Counted from the stretch's first letter, positions 8,767 to 19,765 are shown. The stretch: DNA of 64,000 nucleotides from Costus lasius (GCA_027563935.2 CM050448.1:124635493-124699492); one strand, 5' to 3'. The notes: generated from the letters alone by a model not told the origin. Numbers and translations: made by a program.

Positions 8767-11274
8767 TTATTCATGTGGCCTTTGTAAAAGGCGTGATAAT
8801 ATGTCTGAGATGACATTATTTTTTCCTTTGATATGCTCAAAGGTAATTCTATATGCATTGTTAATACAATGGTCTGTGAATGATAACCATCTCTTTTGAG
8901 AAATGCGTTTCTCATTCTTTGTGTTGAAGAACTTTACGATTGCTTCACAATCAGTTCTTATTAATATTTCTTTTTTATTTAAAAGAAATAGTCTAAAAGC
9001 ATCTAAGCCGTAGCAAACGGCTAAGAGCTCTTGGTCAATGCTGCTTGTGACATTTTTCTCGCGAAATTTGCCAGAAGCATATCTACAAATAGTTTCTATC
9101 TCTGTAGAATATTTATGAGGCTTTCGGAGGAGGACTGCTCCCCATCCATACTCGCTCCCATCTGTTTGGACAATGAGATAATCACTATCCAGTGGTAATT
9201 TGAGCAATGGTAGTGTTTCTACTAATTGCCTAATTTTATCAATCTGTTTGTAGTCTTCTGTGTTAAATTTCTTAACGCCAGTAAGACTTAATTTTGAGTA
9301 GAGAGGTCCACTCATTTTATGAAGATCCTTTAAAAAAGGCCTAGCATAATTAATTAAGCCTAAAAATTGTTGTAGGCTTTTTGTATCTGTTACTTCAAGA
9401 GTTTTGATTTTTGAAGCAATATGAGGTTGGAGCTTAATAACTCCATGCCCAATTTCGACTCCTAAGTAGTCAATATTTTTTCTATAGAACTGTGATTTTT
9501 GTCCGGAGACAATAATCCCATTAGTATAGAATTTTTGTAATACAAGCTTTAAATGACTTGTATGTTCTTTCTCTGTTTTACTGTGTACTAGAATATCATC
9601 TATATACACACAAACAAAGTCTTGATAAGGTTTAAATACTTCATCCATTTTTCTTTGGAATACTGCAGGTGCAGTTTTTAGTCCAAATGGCATGACAAGC
9701 CATTCGAAACTTCCTATTGGACAGGTAAATGCCGTCCATGGTATTGATTCTTCTGCCATACGGATTTGCCAAAAACCCGACTTGCAGTCAAATTTTGAGA
9801 AGAACATATCTCCTTGTATAGAGTTAATTAACTCTGTTTTATCTGGAATGTCATAGCTATCGTCTTCAATATTATCATTTAATCTTCGATAATCAATGAC
9901 CATTCTTGTTTTGCCCCTAACTTGTTCACTGTGTTTATTTACAATGAATGCGGGGGATCTGTGAGGAGAAACACTCCTTCTTATGACATTGAGATTTAAT
10001 AATTCCTCAATATGCATTTTAAATTCAGCAATGTTTTCATTTGTTGCTGTAATTTTCTTGTTTGTTATACGAAAACCAGGGTCTTTGATTTTCAAGATAC
10101 AAACAAGTTTGTTTTTCTCCCAATGTTGTTGGGGATTTGAGCCAAAGATTTTATCTTTTTCAAGAAGCCGGATTAAGTCATCCACATCAGGATTTCCGGA
10201 TTCAATTTTTTCTATATGGCTATAATCAGATATGTTATGGTCATAAGAATGCCATTTATTTAAAGGATTTTTAAGGATCCTTACTGTGTCAGGATCATCA
10301 TAGGTGATAAAGTCATCAACTTCATCACCGTCCGATAATACTCCGGCCTCTGGTAGAGGATCGGATGATGTTGTTGTTGATTCACAGGAACACCCACCAC
10401 GCTTCGCAGGCGTAGAGGTATAAGGAATTAACGTGTGAGGGAGGAAAATCAATCCTTCCGAAGTCAGGGTAACACCCTTATAAGAATTAAGGAGCATATT
10501 AAGCCCAATAATAAATTTAGTTTTAACCAAACTAAGTGGGCGAAGGCAGATTCGGCCAATATAGGTTGGTGGTGTATAATGAGCATTTCCTAGAGAGAAG
10601 GAAAGCTTATGTTTTGCCAAAATGTATTCGTACAAGAATAATTGGCCATCCATTTGTTCTGCATGGAATTTATCTGCAGGAGCAAGTGGAACATGATATT
10701 TACTAGGTACTAAAGTCATGTCTAGGATAGTATTACTACATCCAGTATCAATTAAGGCTTGGATGTCCAATTTCCAATCAGAAATTTGGATAATACAATT
10801 GATCTTAATGGAATACAACCAAGAAGGTTGTACTGGTTTATGCAAAAAGTCTATTTGTCGTTTTGACAAACATTCATTTGTATGTTCATTGTAATCTGTA
10901 TTTTCATATAATATCAGATTTTCATGTGTAGGAGGTCTGGGGAGACTCCTTTTTTCTAACTCTTCTAATTTTTGAGCAAGTTTATAAACTTCATTTTCCA
11001 ATTGTAAAATGCGAAGTTCAATTATTTCAGTTCTATTTGGTCCTGTTGGTACAGGTTGACTAGAACTTGGTAATGAAATATGTTGTTTTTCTAAACAATA
11101 TTTACATGCTTCGGTAGAGCATATAATACATTGGAAACGGAGAGCCATACTTGGAAACATGAAACAGTAAATACAAGGATGGTCTTGACTTCCACTTCTA
11201 GCTTTCCACTTATGCTCATGTTGTGGCATAAGTTTTGGAGTCATTATCTTATATGGAGTAGGCTCCATAGTCAT
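8767..11274 (-). CDS. Pol (protease, RT, RNase H), intact copy
   Basis: Full 835-residue frame with all motifs seen in the copy at 27981-30488. The start ATG at 11274 overlaps the stop of a truncated CP by ATGA. No viral promoter lies upstream in the same orientation within the block, so the open frame is probably silent unless read through. Confidence 0.9.
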   Translation of the reverse strand: MTMEPTPYKIMTPKLMPQHEHKWKARSGSQDHPCIYCFMFPSMALRFQCIICSTEACKYCLEKQHISLPSSSQPVPTGPNRTEIIELRILQLENEVYKLAQKLEELEKRSLPRPPTHENLILYENTDYNEHTNECLSKRQIDFLHKPVQPSWLYSIKINCIIQISDWKLDIQALIDTGCSNTILDMTLVPSKYHVPLAPADKFHAEQMDGQLFLYEYILAKHKLSFSLGNAHYTPPTYIGRICLRPLSLVKTKFIIGLNMLLNSYKGVTLTSEGLIFLPHTLIPYTSTPAKRGGCSCESTTTSSDPLPEAGVLSDGDEVDDFITYDDPDTVRILKNPLNKWHSYDHNISDYSHIEKIESGNPDVDDLIRLLEKDKIFGSNPQQHWEKNKLVCILKIKDPGFRITNKKITATNENIAEFKMHIEELLNLNVIRRSVSPHRSPAFIVNKHSEQVRGKTRMVIDYRRLNDNIEDDSYDIPDKTELINSIQGDMFFSKFDCKSGFWQIRMAEESIPWTAFTCPIGSFEWLVMPFGLKTAPAVFQRKMDEVFKPYQDFVCVYIDDILVHSKTEKEHTSHLKLVLQKFYTNGIIVSGQKSQFYRKNIDYLGVEIGHGVIKLQPHIASKIKTLEVTDTKSLQQFLGLINYARPFLKDLHKMSGPLYSKLSLTGVKKFNTEDYKQIDKIRQLVETLPLLKLPLDSDYLIVQTDGSEYGWGAVLLRKPHKYSTEIETICRYASGKFREKNVTSSIDQELLAVCYGLDAFRLFLLNKKEILIRTDCEAIVKFFNTKNEKRISQKRWLSFTDHCINNAYRITFEHIKGKNNVISDILSRLLQRPHE

Positions 11275-11829
11275 AAGTGTTCAAGATATGGTTTTAACAT
11301 ATCAAGTTGGTTTAGCATTGGGTCTGCTAAATATTCCGTTCCATAAGGAGACTGAAGTTGATCAGCCTTGGTTAGTAGGTCTGAAGTGAACTCTTCTAAT
11401 TCACTATCAGAATCCTCATTCGTATGTGTGATATCAGGGATAGAAACAATACTATATATTGATTCCGTATCTGATATGTATTCATCTACATGGAGTAGAT
11501 CCTCTTGTACACAATCAACTAAAATTGATTGTTTATTATATAAATTTTGTCTCTTAGTACAATCTCGTGCTAAGTGATTTTGGCTTCCGCATGTGAAACA
11601 TGAAAGCTTATTTTTATAATCCCGCTTAGGGTTATATTTCCTTACATGTTTTTCTTTGGCAAGGTAAGGTTTCCTTGCAGCTGATTTTCTAAGAAAATAT
11701 CTCTTAGAGGTTTTACCTTTAGAGGCTTTTTTAGAAGACTTCCCTTGACGAGACATCTTATGTTCTTTATCATATGTTTGGGGTGTATATAGCTCATTAC
11801 AGAAGCTAAATTCCCCTTTGAGATGTCTA
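11271..11829 (-). pseudogene. Coat protein C-terminal fragment
   Basis: Antisense U3761-U4319, about residues 395-579: Lys/Arg-rich region, CCHC knuckle and acidic tail, with the normal stop coupled to Pol. The start and core are missing. At 11829 it joins an intergenic repeat; the frame extends a few codons into that block to an accidental ATG. Confidence 0.92.
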
Positions 11830-12055
11830 GGCACCTTGCCTCTTCACAAAAGTTACAGACAGGAGGCATCTTGCCTCTTCACAAAAGTTACAGACAGGAG
11901 GCATCTTGCCTCTTCACAAAAGTTACAGACAGGAGGCATCTTGCCTCTTCATAAAGCAAAAGCAAATTAATAAGAGAGGGAATCTGACCCTCTTAAAAAG
12001 TAACGTGCTTCTTAAGGACAGAAGCTGACCCTTCAGATAGTGGTGGGACCATCTT
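11829..12055 (-). other. Truncated intergenic region with repeat units only
   Basis: Antisense U8509 down to U8283. It starts inside the partial 35-bp unit and keeps the three full units and the ORF6-proximal part. The TATA box and primer site are absent, so it is not a promoter. It is joined to a CP fragment with at most one shared base. Confidence 0.9.
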
Positions 12056-13275
12056 TTAATCATCTTGAATGGCTTCAAGAATATAATCGTCAGCATCATC
12101 CATGGGTTGAGCTTGACGTCCATAATCCTTCCATTCTGTAATGAGAGTGGATTCATTCTTGACTTGCAGAAGATGTTCATGCTGACCAGGATGAGTGATA
12201 AAATGAGAAGGAAATGGGACATAGGTCACCTCATGTTCATCATCAACATAGACTTTTAACGTCTTGTCTTCAGCCAAAAGAAAAGAAGGATAAAGAATCC
12301 TATGTTCTTTGGTCATGGTATAATGGCGCCATAGCAGCATTTGTTGTTCCAATGGATGCTCTTGAACTCGTAGGAGTTCATTCTGGAAAGAATGGTGATC
12401 CCAAAAGTCAGGGAGCCAATCTTGTTGTAGTTTAATGAGCACCTGGTGTTTGGCATCACTTGGATACCCTAAAAACCAAGGTGGACAGGTGCTGATATTC
12501 AGATCCAGATAACCATGGAACCGATGGTAATTGTACATGTGTCTGATGCAATATTTTAGTCTCCATGGAAAGGAGACCATTTTGTCCAAATGCAGGGCAT
12601 GGACCACGAGTCTATCCAAGAGTCCATACTGAAAAAGATCCAGGAGGGACACTTGTATTCCCATGACTGTACAATCTTGCCATTCTGCCAAATCAATCGC
12701 AGCCTTGATAATCGTAAAACCTTTATGACAGAGACAATGTGGTTCCTCTGTATGTTGAGTTTCTCGGAACAGAGAAATCATGGTTAAATGGAGACCTCTT
12801 GGTTTCCTTGCTTTATCCAGTGCTATCTGTTGTAAGAGCTTGACTAAAGTTACAAACTTCTGATGTTGTGTAGTTTTTACAAGCTCATATATGTGTTGTT
12901 GAGCTGGGAACAGCTGTGGTGGAATCTTTGCCTGGGAATTTGTCCACTGATTTTCTAATTCAGTAGTCCAGGTAGTCTTGAAAAGATCCAATGATTGTTC
13001 TAGCTCTTGTTTTTCTTTTTGAAGAGCTTCCAGTTTCTGTTGCATGCTGGCTAAGTCTTTTTCCAGAGTATTAATCCGGAATTCTTTAGCAATATAGGCC
13101 TCTAATGTTTGAGGCTCCAACTTTGTCTGAGGAACTTGTGGTGGCAAGGTCTTCATATACCGCAAGGCCTGTAGATGTCCTGCTAGTGTGTTCATCGCAG
13201 TCAGGAACCCAGGATTATGGTGATCTTTCCATAAAAGATCCAGAATGGTCCTGTCATGTCCTGTTAATGCCGTAT
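12056..13275 (-). pseudogene. ORF6 lacking its N-terminus
   Basis: Antisense U7063-U8282, residues about 58-462 with the normal stop. The first 57 residues are lost at 13275. The break is 7 bp from the 6-bp deletion in the copy at 4898. The open frame extends through the filler and antisense CP to an accidental ATG at 13318. Confidence 0.92.
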
Positions 13276-13295
13276 GGCGCCATCTGTGGGAACAC
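13273..13295. other. 23-bp junction filler
   Basis: TATGGCGCCAT (13273-13283) matches a sense piece of ORF6, and CTGTGGGAACAC (13284-13295) has no match that I see in the viral unit. Read together, TGGCGCCATCTGTGGGAAC resembles the primer-site region that follows the 5' LTR of many plant Ty3/gypsy elements, so a host scrap is also possible. Confidence 0.6.
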
Positions 13296-13600
13296 AAGAA
13301 CATAAGATGTCTCGTCAAGGGAAGTCTTCTAAAAAAGCCTCTAAAGGTAAAACCTCTAAGAGATATTTTCTTAGAAAATCAGCTGCAAGGAAACCTTACC
13401 TTGCCAAAGAAAAACATGTAAGGAAATATAACCCTAAGCGGGATTATAAAAATAAGCTTTCATGTTTCACATGCGGAAGCCAAAATCACTTAGCACGAGA
13501 TTGTACTAAGAGACAAAATTTATATAATAAACAATCAATTTTAGTTGATTGTGTACAAGAGGATCTACTCCATGTAGATGAATACATATCAGATACGGAA
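13296..13600 (+). pseudogene. Coat protein zinc-knuckle fragment
   Basis: Sense U3823-U4127, about residues 415-516, with the basic region and complete CCHC knuckle. An ATG in the filler at 13274 is in frame with it, producing an accidental 168-codon chimera that ends in antisense CP sequence. It is the left arm of the second palindrome. Confidence 0.9.
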
Positions 13601-13708
13601 GTAAATACAAGGATGGTCTTGACTTCCACTTCTAGCTTTCCACTTATGCTCATGTTGTGGCATAAGTTTTGGAGTCATTATCTTATATGGAGTAGGCTCC
13701 ATAGTCAT
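13600..13708 (-). pseudogene. Pol N-terminal scrap
   Basis: Antisense U4424-U4316, the first 36 codons of Pol from the ATG at 13708, cut inside the N-terminal Cys motif after the first Cys. It joins the sense CP piece with about one shared base. Confidence 0.9.
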
Positions 13709-14223
13709 AAGTGTTCAAGATATGGTTTTAACATATCAAGTTGGTTTAGCATTGGGTCTGCTAAATATTCCGTTCCATAAGGAGACTGAAGTTGATCAGC
13801 CTTGGTTAGTAGGTCTGAAGTGAACTCTTCTAATTCACTATCAGAATCCTCATTCGTATGTGTGATATCAGGGATAGAAACAATACTATATATTGATTCC
13901 GTATCTGATATGTATTCATCTACATGGAGTAGATCCTCTTGTACACAATCAACTAAAATTGATTGTTTATTATATAAATTTTGTCTCTTAGTACAATCTC
14001 GTGCTAAGTGATTTTGGCTTCCGCATGTGAAACATGAAAGCTTATTTTTATAATCCCGCTTAGGGTTATATTTCCTTACATGTTTTTCTTTGGCAAGGTA
14101 AGGTTTCCTTGCAGCTGATTTTCTAAGAAAATATCTCTTAGAGGTTTTACCTTTAGAGGCTTTTTTAGAAGACTTCCCTTGACGAGACATCTTATGTTCT
14201 TTATCATATGTTTGGGGTGTATA
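13705..14223 (-). pseudogene. Coat protein C-terminal fragment
   Basis: Antisense U3801-U4319, about residues 408-579, with the CCHC knuckle, acidic tail and normal stop. The left end in coding terms is fused bluntly to Pol sequence at 14223/14224, and the open frame continues into that in another reading to an accidental ATG at 14295. Confidence 0.9.
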
Positions 14224-15169
14224 CGTCCGATAATACTCCGGCCTCTGGTAGAGGATCGGATGATGTTGTTGTTGATTCACAGGAACACCCACCACGCTTC
14301 GCAGGCGTAGAGGTATAAGGAATTAACGTGTGAGGGAGGAAAATCAATCCTTCCGAAGTCAGGGTAACACCCTTATAAGAATTAAGGAGCATATTAAGCC
14401 CAATAATAAATTTAGTTTTAACCAAACTAAGTGGGCGAAGGCAGATTCGGCCAATATAGGTTGGTGGTGTATAATGAGCATTTCCTAGAGAGAAGGAAAG
14501 CTTATGTTTTGCCAAAATGTATTCGTACAAGAATAATTGGCCATCCATTTGTTCTGCATGGAATTTATCTGCAGGAGCAAGTGGAACATGATATTTACTA
14601 GGTACTAAAGTCATGTCTAGGATAGTATTACTACATCCAGTATCAATTAAGGCTTGGATGTCCAATTTCCAATCAGAAATTTGGATAATACAATTGATCT
14701 TAATGGAATACAACCAAGAAGGTTGTACTGGTTTATGCAAAAAGTCTATTTGTCGTTTTGACAAACATTCATTTGTATGTTCATTGTAATCTGTATTTTC
14801 ATATAATATCAGATTTTCATGTGTAGGAGGTCTGGGGAGACTCCTTTTTTCTAACTCTTCTAATTTTTGAGCAAGTTTATAAACTTCATTTTCCAATTGT
14901 AAAATGCGAAGTTCAATTATTTCAGTTCTATTTGGTCCTGTTGGTACAGGTTGACTAGAACTTGGTAATGAAATATGTTGTTTTTCTAAACAATATTTAC
15001 ATGCTTCGGTAGAGCATATAATACATTGGAAACGGAGAGCCATACTTGGAAACATGAAACAGTAAATACAAGGATGGTCTTGACTTCCACTTCTAGCTTT
15101 CCACTTATGCTCATGTTGTGGCATAAGTTTTGGAGTCATTATCTTATATGGAGTAGGCTCCATAGTCAT
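14224..15169 (-). pseudogene. Pol N-terminal fragment: Cys motif and protease
   Basis: Antisense U5261-U4316, residues 1 to about 315. It holds the six-Cys motif, the leucine-rich helix and the Asp-Thr-Gly protease site, but no RT or RNase H. The frame ends six codons after the junction at 14204. It is coupled by ATGA to the CP fragment upstream. Confidence 0.92.
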
Positions 15170-15979
15170 AAGTGTTCAAGATATGGTTTTAACATATCAA
15201 GTTGGTTTAGCATTGGGTCTGCTAAATATTCCGTTCCATAAGGAGACTGAAGTTGATCAGCCTTGGTTAGTAGGTCTGAAGTGAACTCTTCTAATTCACT
15301 ATCAGAATCCTCATTCGTATGTGTGATATCAGGGATAGAAACAATACTATATATTGATTCCGTATCTGATATGTATTCATCTACATGGAGTAGATCCTCT
15401 TGTACACAATCAACTAAAATTGATTGTTTATTATATAAATTTTGTCTCTTAGTACAATCTCGTGCTAAGTGATTTTGGCTTCCGCATGTGAAACATGAAA
15501 GCTTATTTTTATAATCCCGCTTAGGGTTATATTTCCTTACATGTTTTTCTTTGGCAAGGTAAGGTTTCCTTGCAGCTGATTTTCTAAGAAAATATCTCTT
15601 AGAGGTTTTACCTTTAGAGGCTTTTTTAGAAGACTTCCCTTGACGAGACATCTTATGTTCTTTATCATATGTTTGGGGTGTATATAGCTCATTACAGAAG
15701 CTAAATTCCCCTTTGAGATGTCTATCGCCTTTTAGACGAGTACATCTTTCAACCAATCTATCTATGATGAATTGTATTCGTGCTGTAATATTGTTTAAGG
15801 CTAAGGAAAGTTGAGCCTTTTCAGGATCATTATTCCATGCCTGATGTATTTCATGACCGATTGGAGCTGGTAATTTTAAAAATAACCTTTCTCCTAATGC
15901 CTGATCATGATATGCTCCTGCCTTACAAGTATAATATAAAAAATCTTGTAAGAAAGGTTTAATATATTTCCAATTTTTG
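15166..15979 (-). pseudogene. Coat protein C-terminal half
   Basis: Antisense U3506-U4319, about residues 310-579: the end of the core, basic region, CCHC knuckle and acidic tail. At 15975-15979 TTTTG microhomology joins it to another CP scrap. The open frame runs on to 15999 from a scrap-derived ATG, so no authentic N-terminus exists. Confidence 0.92.
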
Positions 15980-16056
15980 GTTACTTCCATACCTACCATT
16001 TATTGTTGATTCTTACTGTGTAACTTGACCTTTGTAATCCCTCCCCAAGCATTTTA
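15975..16056. other. Chain of short viral scraps and non-viral filler
   Basis: In order: antisense CP (15975-15990), antisense ORF1 (15986-16001), a possible antisense Pol piece (TTGTTGATTC), unassigned bases, CTTGACCTTT (16025-16034) also present at 1346-1355, and the inverse (16032-16050) of the filler CTTGGGGAGGGATTACAAA seen at 1395. No gene. The mixture suggests several template switches before the next large block. Confidence 0.75.
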
Positions 16057-17064
16057 ATTTTTAAGGATCCTTACTGTGTCAGGATCATCATAGGTGATAA
16101 AGTCATCAACTTCATCACCGTCCGATAATACTCCGGCCTCTGGTAGAGGATCGGATGATGTTGTTGTTGATTCACAGGAACACCCACCACGCTTCGCAGG
16201 CGTAGAGGTATAAGGAATTAACGTGTGAGGGAGGAAAATCAATCCTTCCGAAGTCAGGGTAACACCCTTATAAGAATTAAGGAGCATATTAAGCCCAATA
16301 ATAAATTTAGTTTTAACCAAACTAAGTGGGCGAAGGCAGATTCGGCCAATATAGGTTGGTGGTGTATAATGAGCATTTCCTAGAGAGAAGGAAAGCTTAT
16401 GTTTTGCCAAAATGTATTCGTACAAGAATAATTGGCCATCCATTTGTTCTGCATGGAATTTATCTGCAGGAGCAAGTGGAACATGATATTTACTAGGTAC
16501 TAAAGTCATGTCTAGGATAGTATTACTACATCCAGTATCAATTAAGGCTTGGATGTCCAATTTCCAATCAGAAATTTGGATAATACAATTGATCTTAATG
16601 GAATACAACCAAGAAGGTTGTACTGGTTTATGCAAAAAGTCTATTTGTCGTTTTGACAAACATTCATTTGTATGTTCATTGTAATCTGTATTTTCATATA
16701 ATATCAGATTTTCATGTGTAGGAGGTCTGGGGAGACTCCTTTTTTCTAACTCTTCTAATTTTTGAGCAAGTTTATAAACTTCATTTTCCAATTGTAAAAT
16801 GCGAAGTTCAATTATTTCAGTTCTATTTGGTCCTGTTGGTACAGGTTGACTAGAACTTGGTAATGAAATATGTTGTTTTTCTAAACAATATTTACATGCT
16901 TCGGTAGAGCATATAATACATTGGAAACGGAGAGCCATACTTGGAAACATGAAACAGTAAATACAAGGATGGTCTTGACTTCCACTTCTAGCTTTCCACT
17001 TATGCTCATGTTGTGGCATAAGTTTTGGAGTCATTATCTTATATGGAGTAGGCTCCATAGTCAT
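16057..17064 (-). pseudogene. Pol N-terminal fragment: Cys motif and protease
   Basis: Antisense U5323-U4316, residues 1 to about 336, then a stop at 16054 in filler. The protease is complete as far as can be judged; RT and RNase H are absent. Of the truncated Pol copies this one sits directly downstream of intact CP and MP in the coupled order. Confidence 0.92.
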
Positions 17065-18800
17065 AAGTGTTCAAGATATGGTTTTAACATATCAAGTTGG
17101 TTTAGCATTGGGTCTGCTAAATATTCCGTTCCATAAGGAGACTGAAGTTGATCAGCCTTGGTTAGTAGGTCTGAAGTGAACTCTTCTAATTCACTATCAG
17201 AATCCTCATTCGTATGTGTGATATCAGGGATAGAAACAATACTATATATTGATTCCGTATCTGATATGTATTCATCTACATGGAGTAGATCCTCTTGTAC
17301 ACAATCAACTAAAATTGATTGTTTATTATATAAATTTTGTCTCTTAGTACAATCTCGTGCTAAGTGATTTTGGCTTCCGCATGTGAAACATGAAAGCTTA
17401 TTTTTATAATCCCGCTTAGGGTTATATTTCCTTACATGTTTTTCTTTGGCAAGGTAAGGTTTCCTTGCAGCTGATTTTCTAAGAAAATATCTCTTAGAGG
17501 TTTTACCTTTAGAGGCTTTTTTAGAAGACTTCCCTTGACGAGACATCTTATGTTCTTTATCATATGTTTGGGGTGTATATAGCTCATTACAGAAGCTAAA
17601 TTCCCCTTTGAGATGTCTATCGCCTTTTAGACGAGTACATCTTTCAACCAATCTATCTATGATGAATTGTATTCGTGCTGTAATATTGTTTAAGGCTAAG
17701 GAAAGTTGAGCCTTTTCAGGATCATTATTCCATGCCTGATGTATTTCATGACCGATTGGAGCTGGTAATTTTAAAAATAACCTTTCTCCTAATGCCTGAT
17801 CATGATATGCTCCTGCCTTACAAGTATAATATAAAAAATCTTGTAAGAAAGGTTTAATATATTTCCAATTTTTGATTTGGATTATTTCAAGCTTTCGTAT
17901 TGCTTCTTTTTGTTGGGCATTAAATCCCATATTTGGGTTAGACCCTAAGATCATAATTTTCATGCGATTTGTGAAATTATAGGGATTAACTCCGAGTGAA
18001 ATATCCTGTTGGAAATCATTAGGGCAATTTAGTTTGTAAGATTCCCAAATTGCTCTTGCTGTTTCTCCTAAGAAATTTTCTAAATAAGAGTACATCTCTT
18101 CTGCTGTGAAGTTTCCAAGTATTTTGGTTACTTCCATTGATACCATGGAGGCCCAGTTATCTAGAACTGTGCTCCAGGTTTGTGGATCATGGGCTGCTAG
18201 ATTTAAGATTCTTCCTTCATCTAGAAGCTTTCTTCTATCTATGGTTTCTAGGGGTTGTCTTTTTCCTCTAGACCATCTATCATCTCTTTCTTCATTATAC
18301 TGTGTATACTGTGTATACGATTCTCGAGGAGGTTGTCCAATAGGATAACTCCGTATGTGTGAAGTACTTGGCTGAGCCGTACTTGTTGAGGCTACTGCCT
18401 GTCCTGGATTGTTATAAACAGGAGCAGTGTTACTAGCTTGTTCTTGGCCAGTCATTATTGTATCCATTAAGTTCTGGGGAATACTTTGGATACTTTGAGA
18501 ATCTAAGTCATCTATGACTATCTCTTCTATGAATTCTTCCATAGTATTTGTTTCTAAGAAGGTAGTATTTTCTTCTTCTTGAGTAATTCCTAAGAAGGCA
18601 TTTATTATATCTTCTTCTTCTTGTGTAAAGTCTGTTTTTGGTGCATACCAGACTCTAATGTTTCCTTCCGTATCATACTCAAGTTTTTGAGTAGGAAGTA
18701 ATTTTCCTTTATTAATAAGGGATATTTCTAAACATATCATTTCTTCAAATGTAAAGTTTAGCTCTTTTGATACTACAAGAGTATTTTCTTTGAGTATCAT
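17061..18800 (-). CDS. Coat protein, intact copy
   Basis: Full 579-residue frame equal to the copy at 26245-27984, with ATGA overlaps on both sides. It belongs to a minus block (16057-20149) that also holds an intact movement protein and a truncated ORF2, but has no promoter or leader. Confidence 0.88.
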   Translation of the reverse strand: MILKENTLVVSKELNFTFEEMICLEISLINKGKLLPTQKLEYDTEGNIRVWYAPKTDFTQEEEDIINAFLGITQEEENTTFLETNTMEEFIEEIVIDDLDSQSIQSIPQNLMDTIMTGQEQASNTAPVYNNPGQAVASTSTAQPSTSHIRSYPIGQPPRESYTQYTQYNEERDDRWSRGKRQPLETIDRRKLLDEGRILNLAAHDPQTWSTVLDNWASMVSMEVTKILGNFTAEEMYSYLENFLGETARAIWESYKLNCPNDFQQDISLGVNPYNFTNRMKIMILGSNPNMGFNAQQKEAIRKLEIIQIKNWKYIKPFLQDFLYYTCKAGAYHDQALGERLFLKLPAPIGHEIHQAWNNDPEKAQLSLALNNITARIQFIIDRLVERCTRLKGDRHLKGEFSFCNELYTPQTYDKEHKMSRQGKSSKKASKGKTSKRYFLRKSAARKPYLAKEKHVRKYNPKRDYKNKLSCFTCGSQNHLARDCTKRQNLYNKQSILVDCVQEDLLHVDEYISDTESIYSIVSIPDITHTNEDSDSELEEFTSDLLTKADQLQSPYGTEYLADPMLNQLDMLKPYLEHL

Positions 18801-19765
18801 TGTTCTAAGAATTTTTCTAAGCCTGATGTTGAAGCCTCATCATCATTTTTAGATTGTTTCTTTTTATAACTTGAAAATCTCAAGTTATAAGTATCATCAG
18901 AATTTTTAAACATTATGCTTTCCTCAGGGACAAGCATTTGTTCTTGTTCTAAGTTTTTAGAGATATTCCAATCTAATCCACCAAGATCTTCTGGTGAGAT
19001 CGTCATGGGTTTTATCATTTTAATTCCTTTACTAGCTAAAGCATCTATAACATTTGAAATATAAAGCTTATAACCAGTGTTTGAATTGTTTGTTAATTTG
19101 CCTAGAAATCTTAATCCAATAAGAAGATTAGAATCTCCTGCAAAATCTTCGTATCCTCTTGTTTGGATACCAATTTCTAATTCTCCTAAGTCTTTTATAC
19201 TTATGAGAAAATCTGGGGCACAATAGAAAATACCCTTATTATCTGTCATGTCAACTTCCATGCAGGCAATAAGTGCCTTTCTTGCATCCGATTTCCATCG
19301 TTTATCAAGAATTGCAATAAGAACCTTTGTTCCTAGCTTTTTACGAGCTAGACCTTTTACTGAAATCACAATCATCCCAATATGGGCTAATGTCTTTCCA
19401 GATAATCGTAATTTGTTTAAAGAATCTCTAGAAATGATCTTGAGATTCCTTGGTTCTGTTGTGACAGACAAATGTTCTTCACGTGTTATTCTTAGAAGTT
19501 GGGTTCTAAGGTTTAACGGTCCAGTCCTATATAGGAGTTGTGGACGTAAAATTTGTAACCTATTATTTTGATAGGCTTCAAATTGTTGGTCAATATCAAC
19601 AACTTCTTCCAACACTTGTGCTGGGAGTCCTTGTTGGTCAAAAATCCTATTAAGAATATTTGGAATAGGATTACTAATTGATAACCTTTCATTATGGTTA
19701 TTTTCTCTGACTGTTGTTGTTCCAGTTAGAGTGTTAGATGTCCCTGTAAAAGGTCGTGTACTCAT
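18797..19765 (-). CDS. Movement protein, intact copy with Gly219Arg
   Basis: Full 322-residue frame. One base differs from the other copies: C to T at 19111 on the plus strand changes codon 219 from Gly to Arg, in a Leu-Gly-Phe-Leu-Gly stretch that is unchanged in the other copies covering it. Whether this affects function cannot be judged here. Confidence 0.86.
   Translation of the reverse strand: MSTRPFTGTSNTLTGTTTVRENNHNERLSISNPIPNILNRIFDQQGLPAQVLEEVVDIDQQFEAYQNNRLQILRPQLLYRTGPLNLRTQLLRITREEHLSVTTEPRNLKIISRDSLNKLRLSGKTLAHIGMIVISVKGLARKKLGTKVLIAILDKRWKSDARKALIACMEVDMTDNKGIFYCAPDFLISIKDLGELEIGIQTRGYEDFAGDSNLLIGLRFLGKLTNNSNTGYKLYISNVIDALASKGIKMIKPMTISPEDLGGLDWNISKNLEQEQMLVPEESIMFKNSDDTYNLRFSSYKKKQSKNDDEASTSGLEKFLEQ

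Larger units (their letters stand above)
13296..14201. repeat. Second palindrome: 305-bp inverted arms, 296-bp spacer
   Basis: Sense U3823-U4127 at 13296-13600 is mirrored by antisense U4127-U3823 at 13897-14201. The spacer 13601-13896 holds antisense U4424-U4128. Both arms carry the zinc-knuckle region. A further antisense copy of the same region follows at about 15358-15662. Confidence 0.9.
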
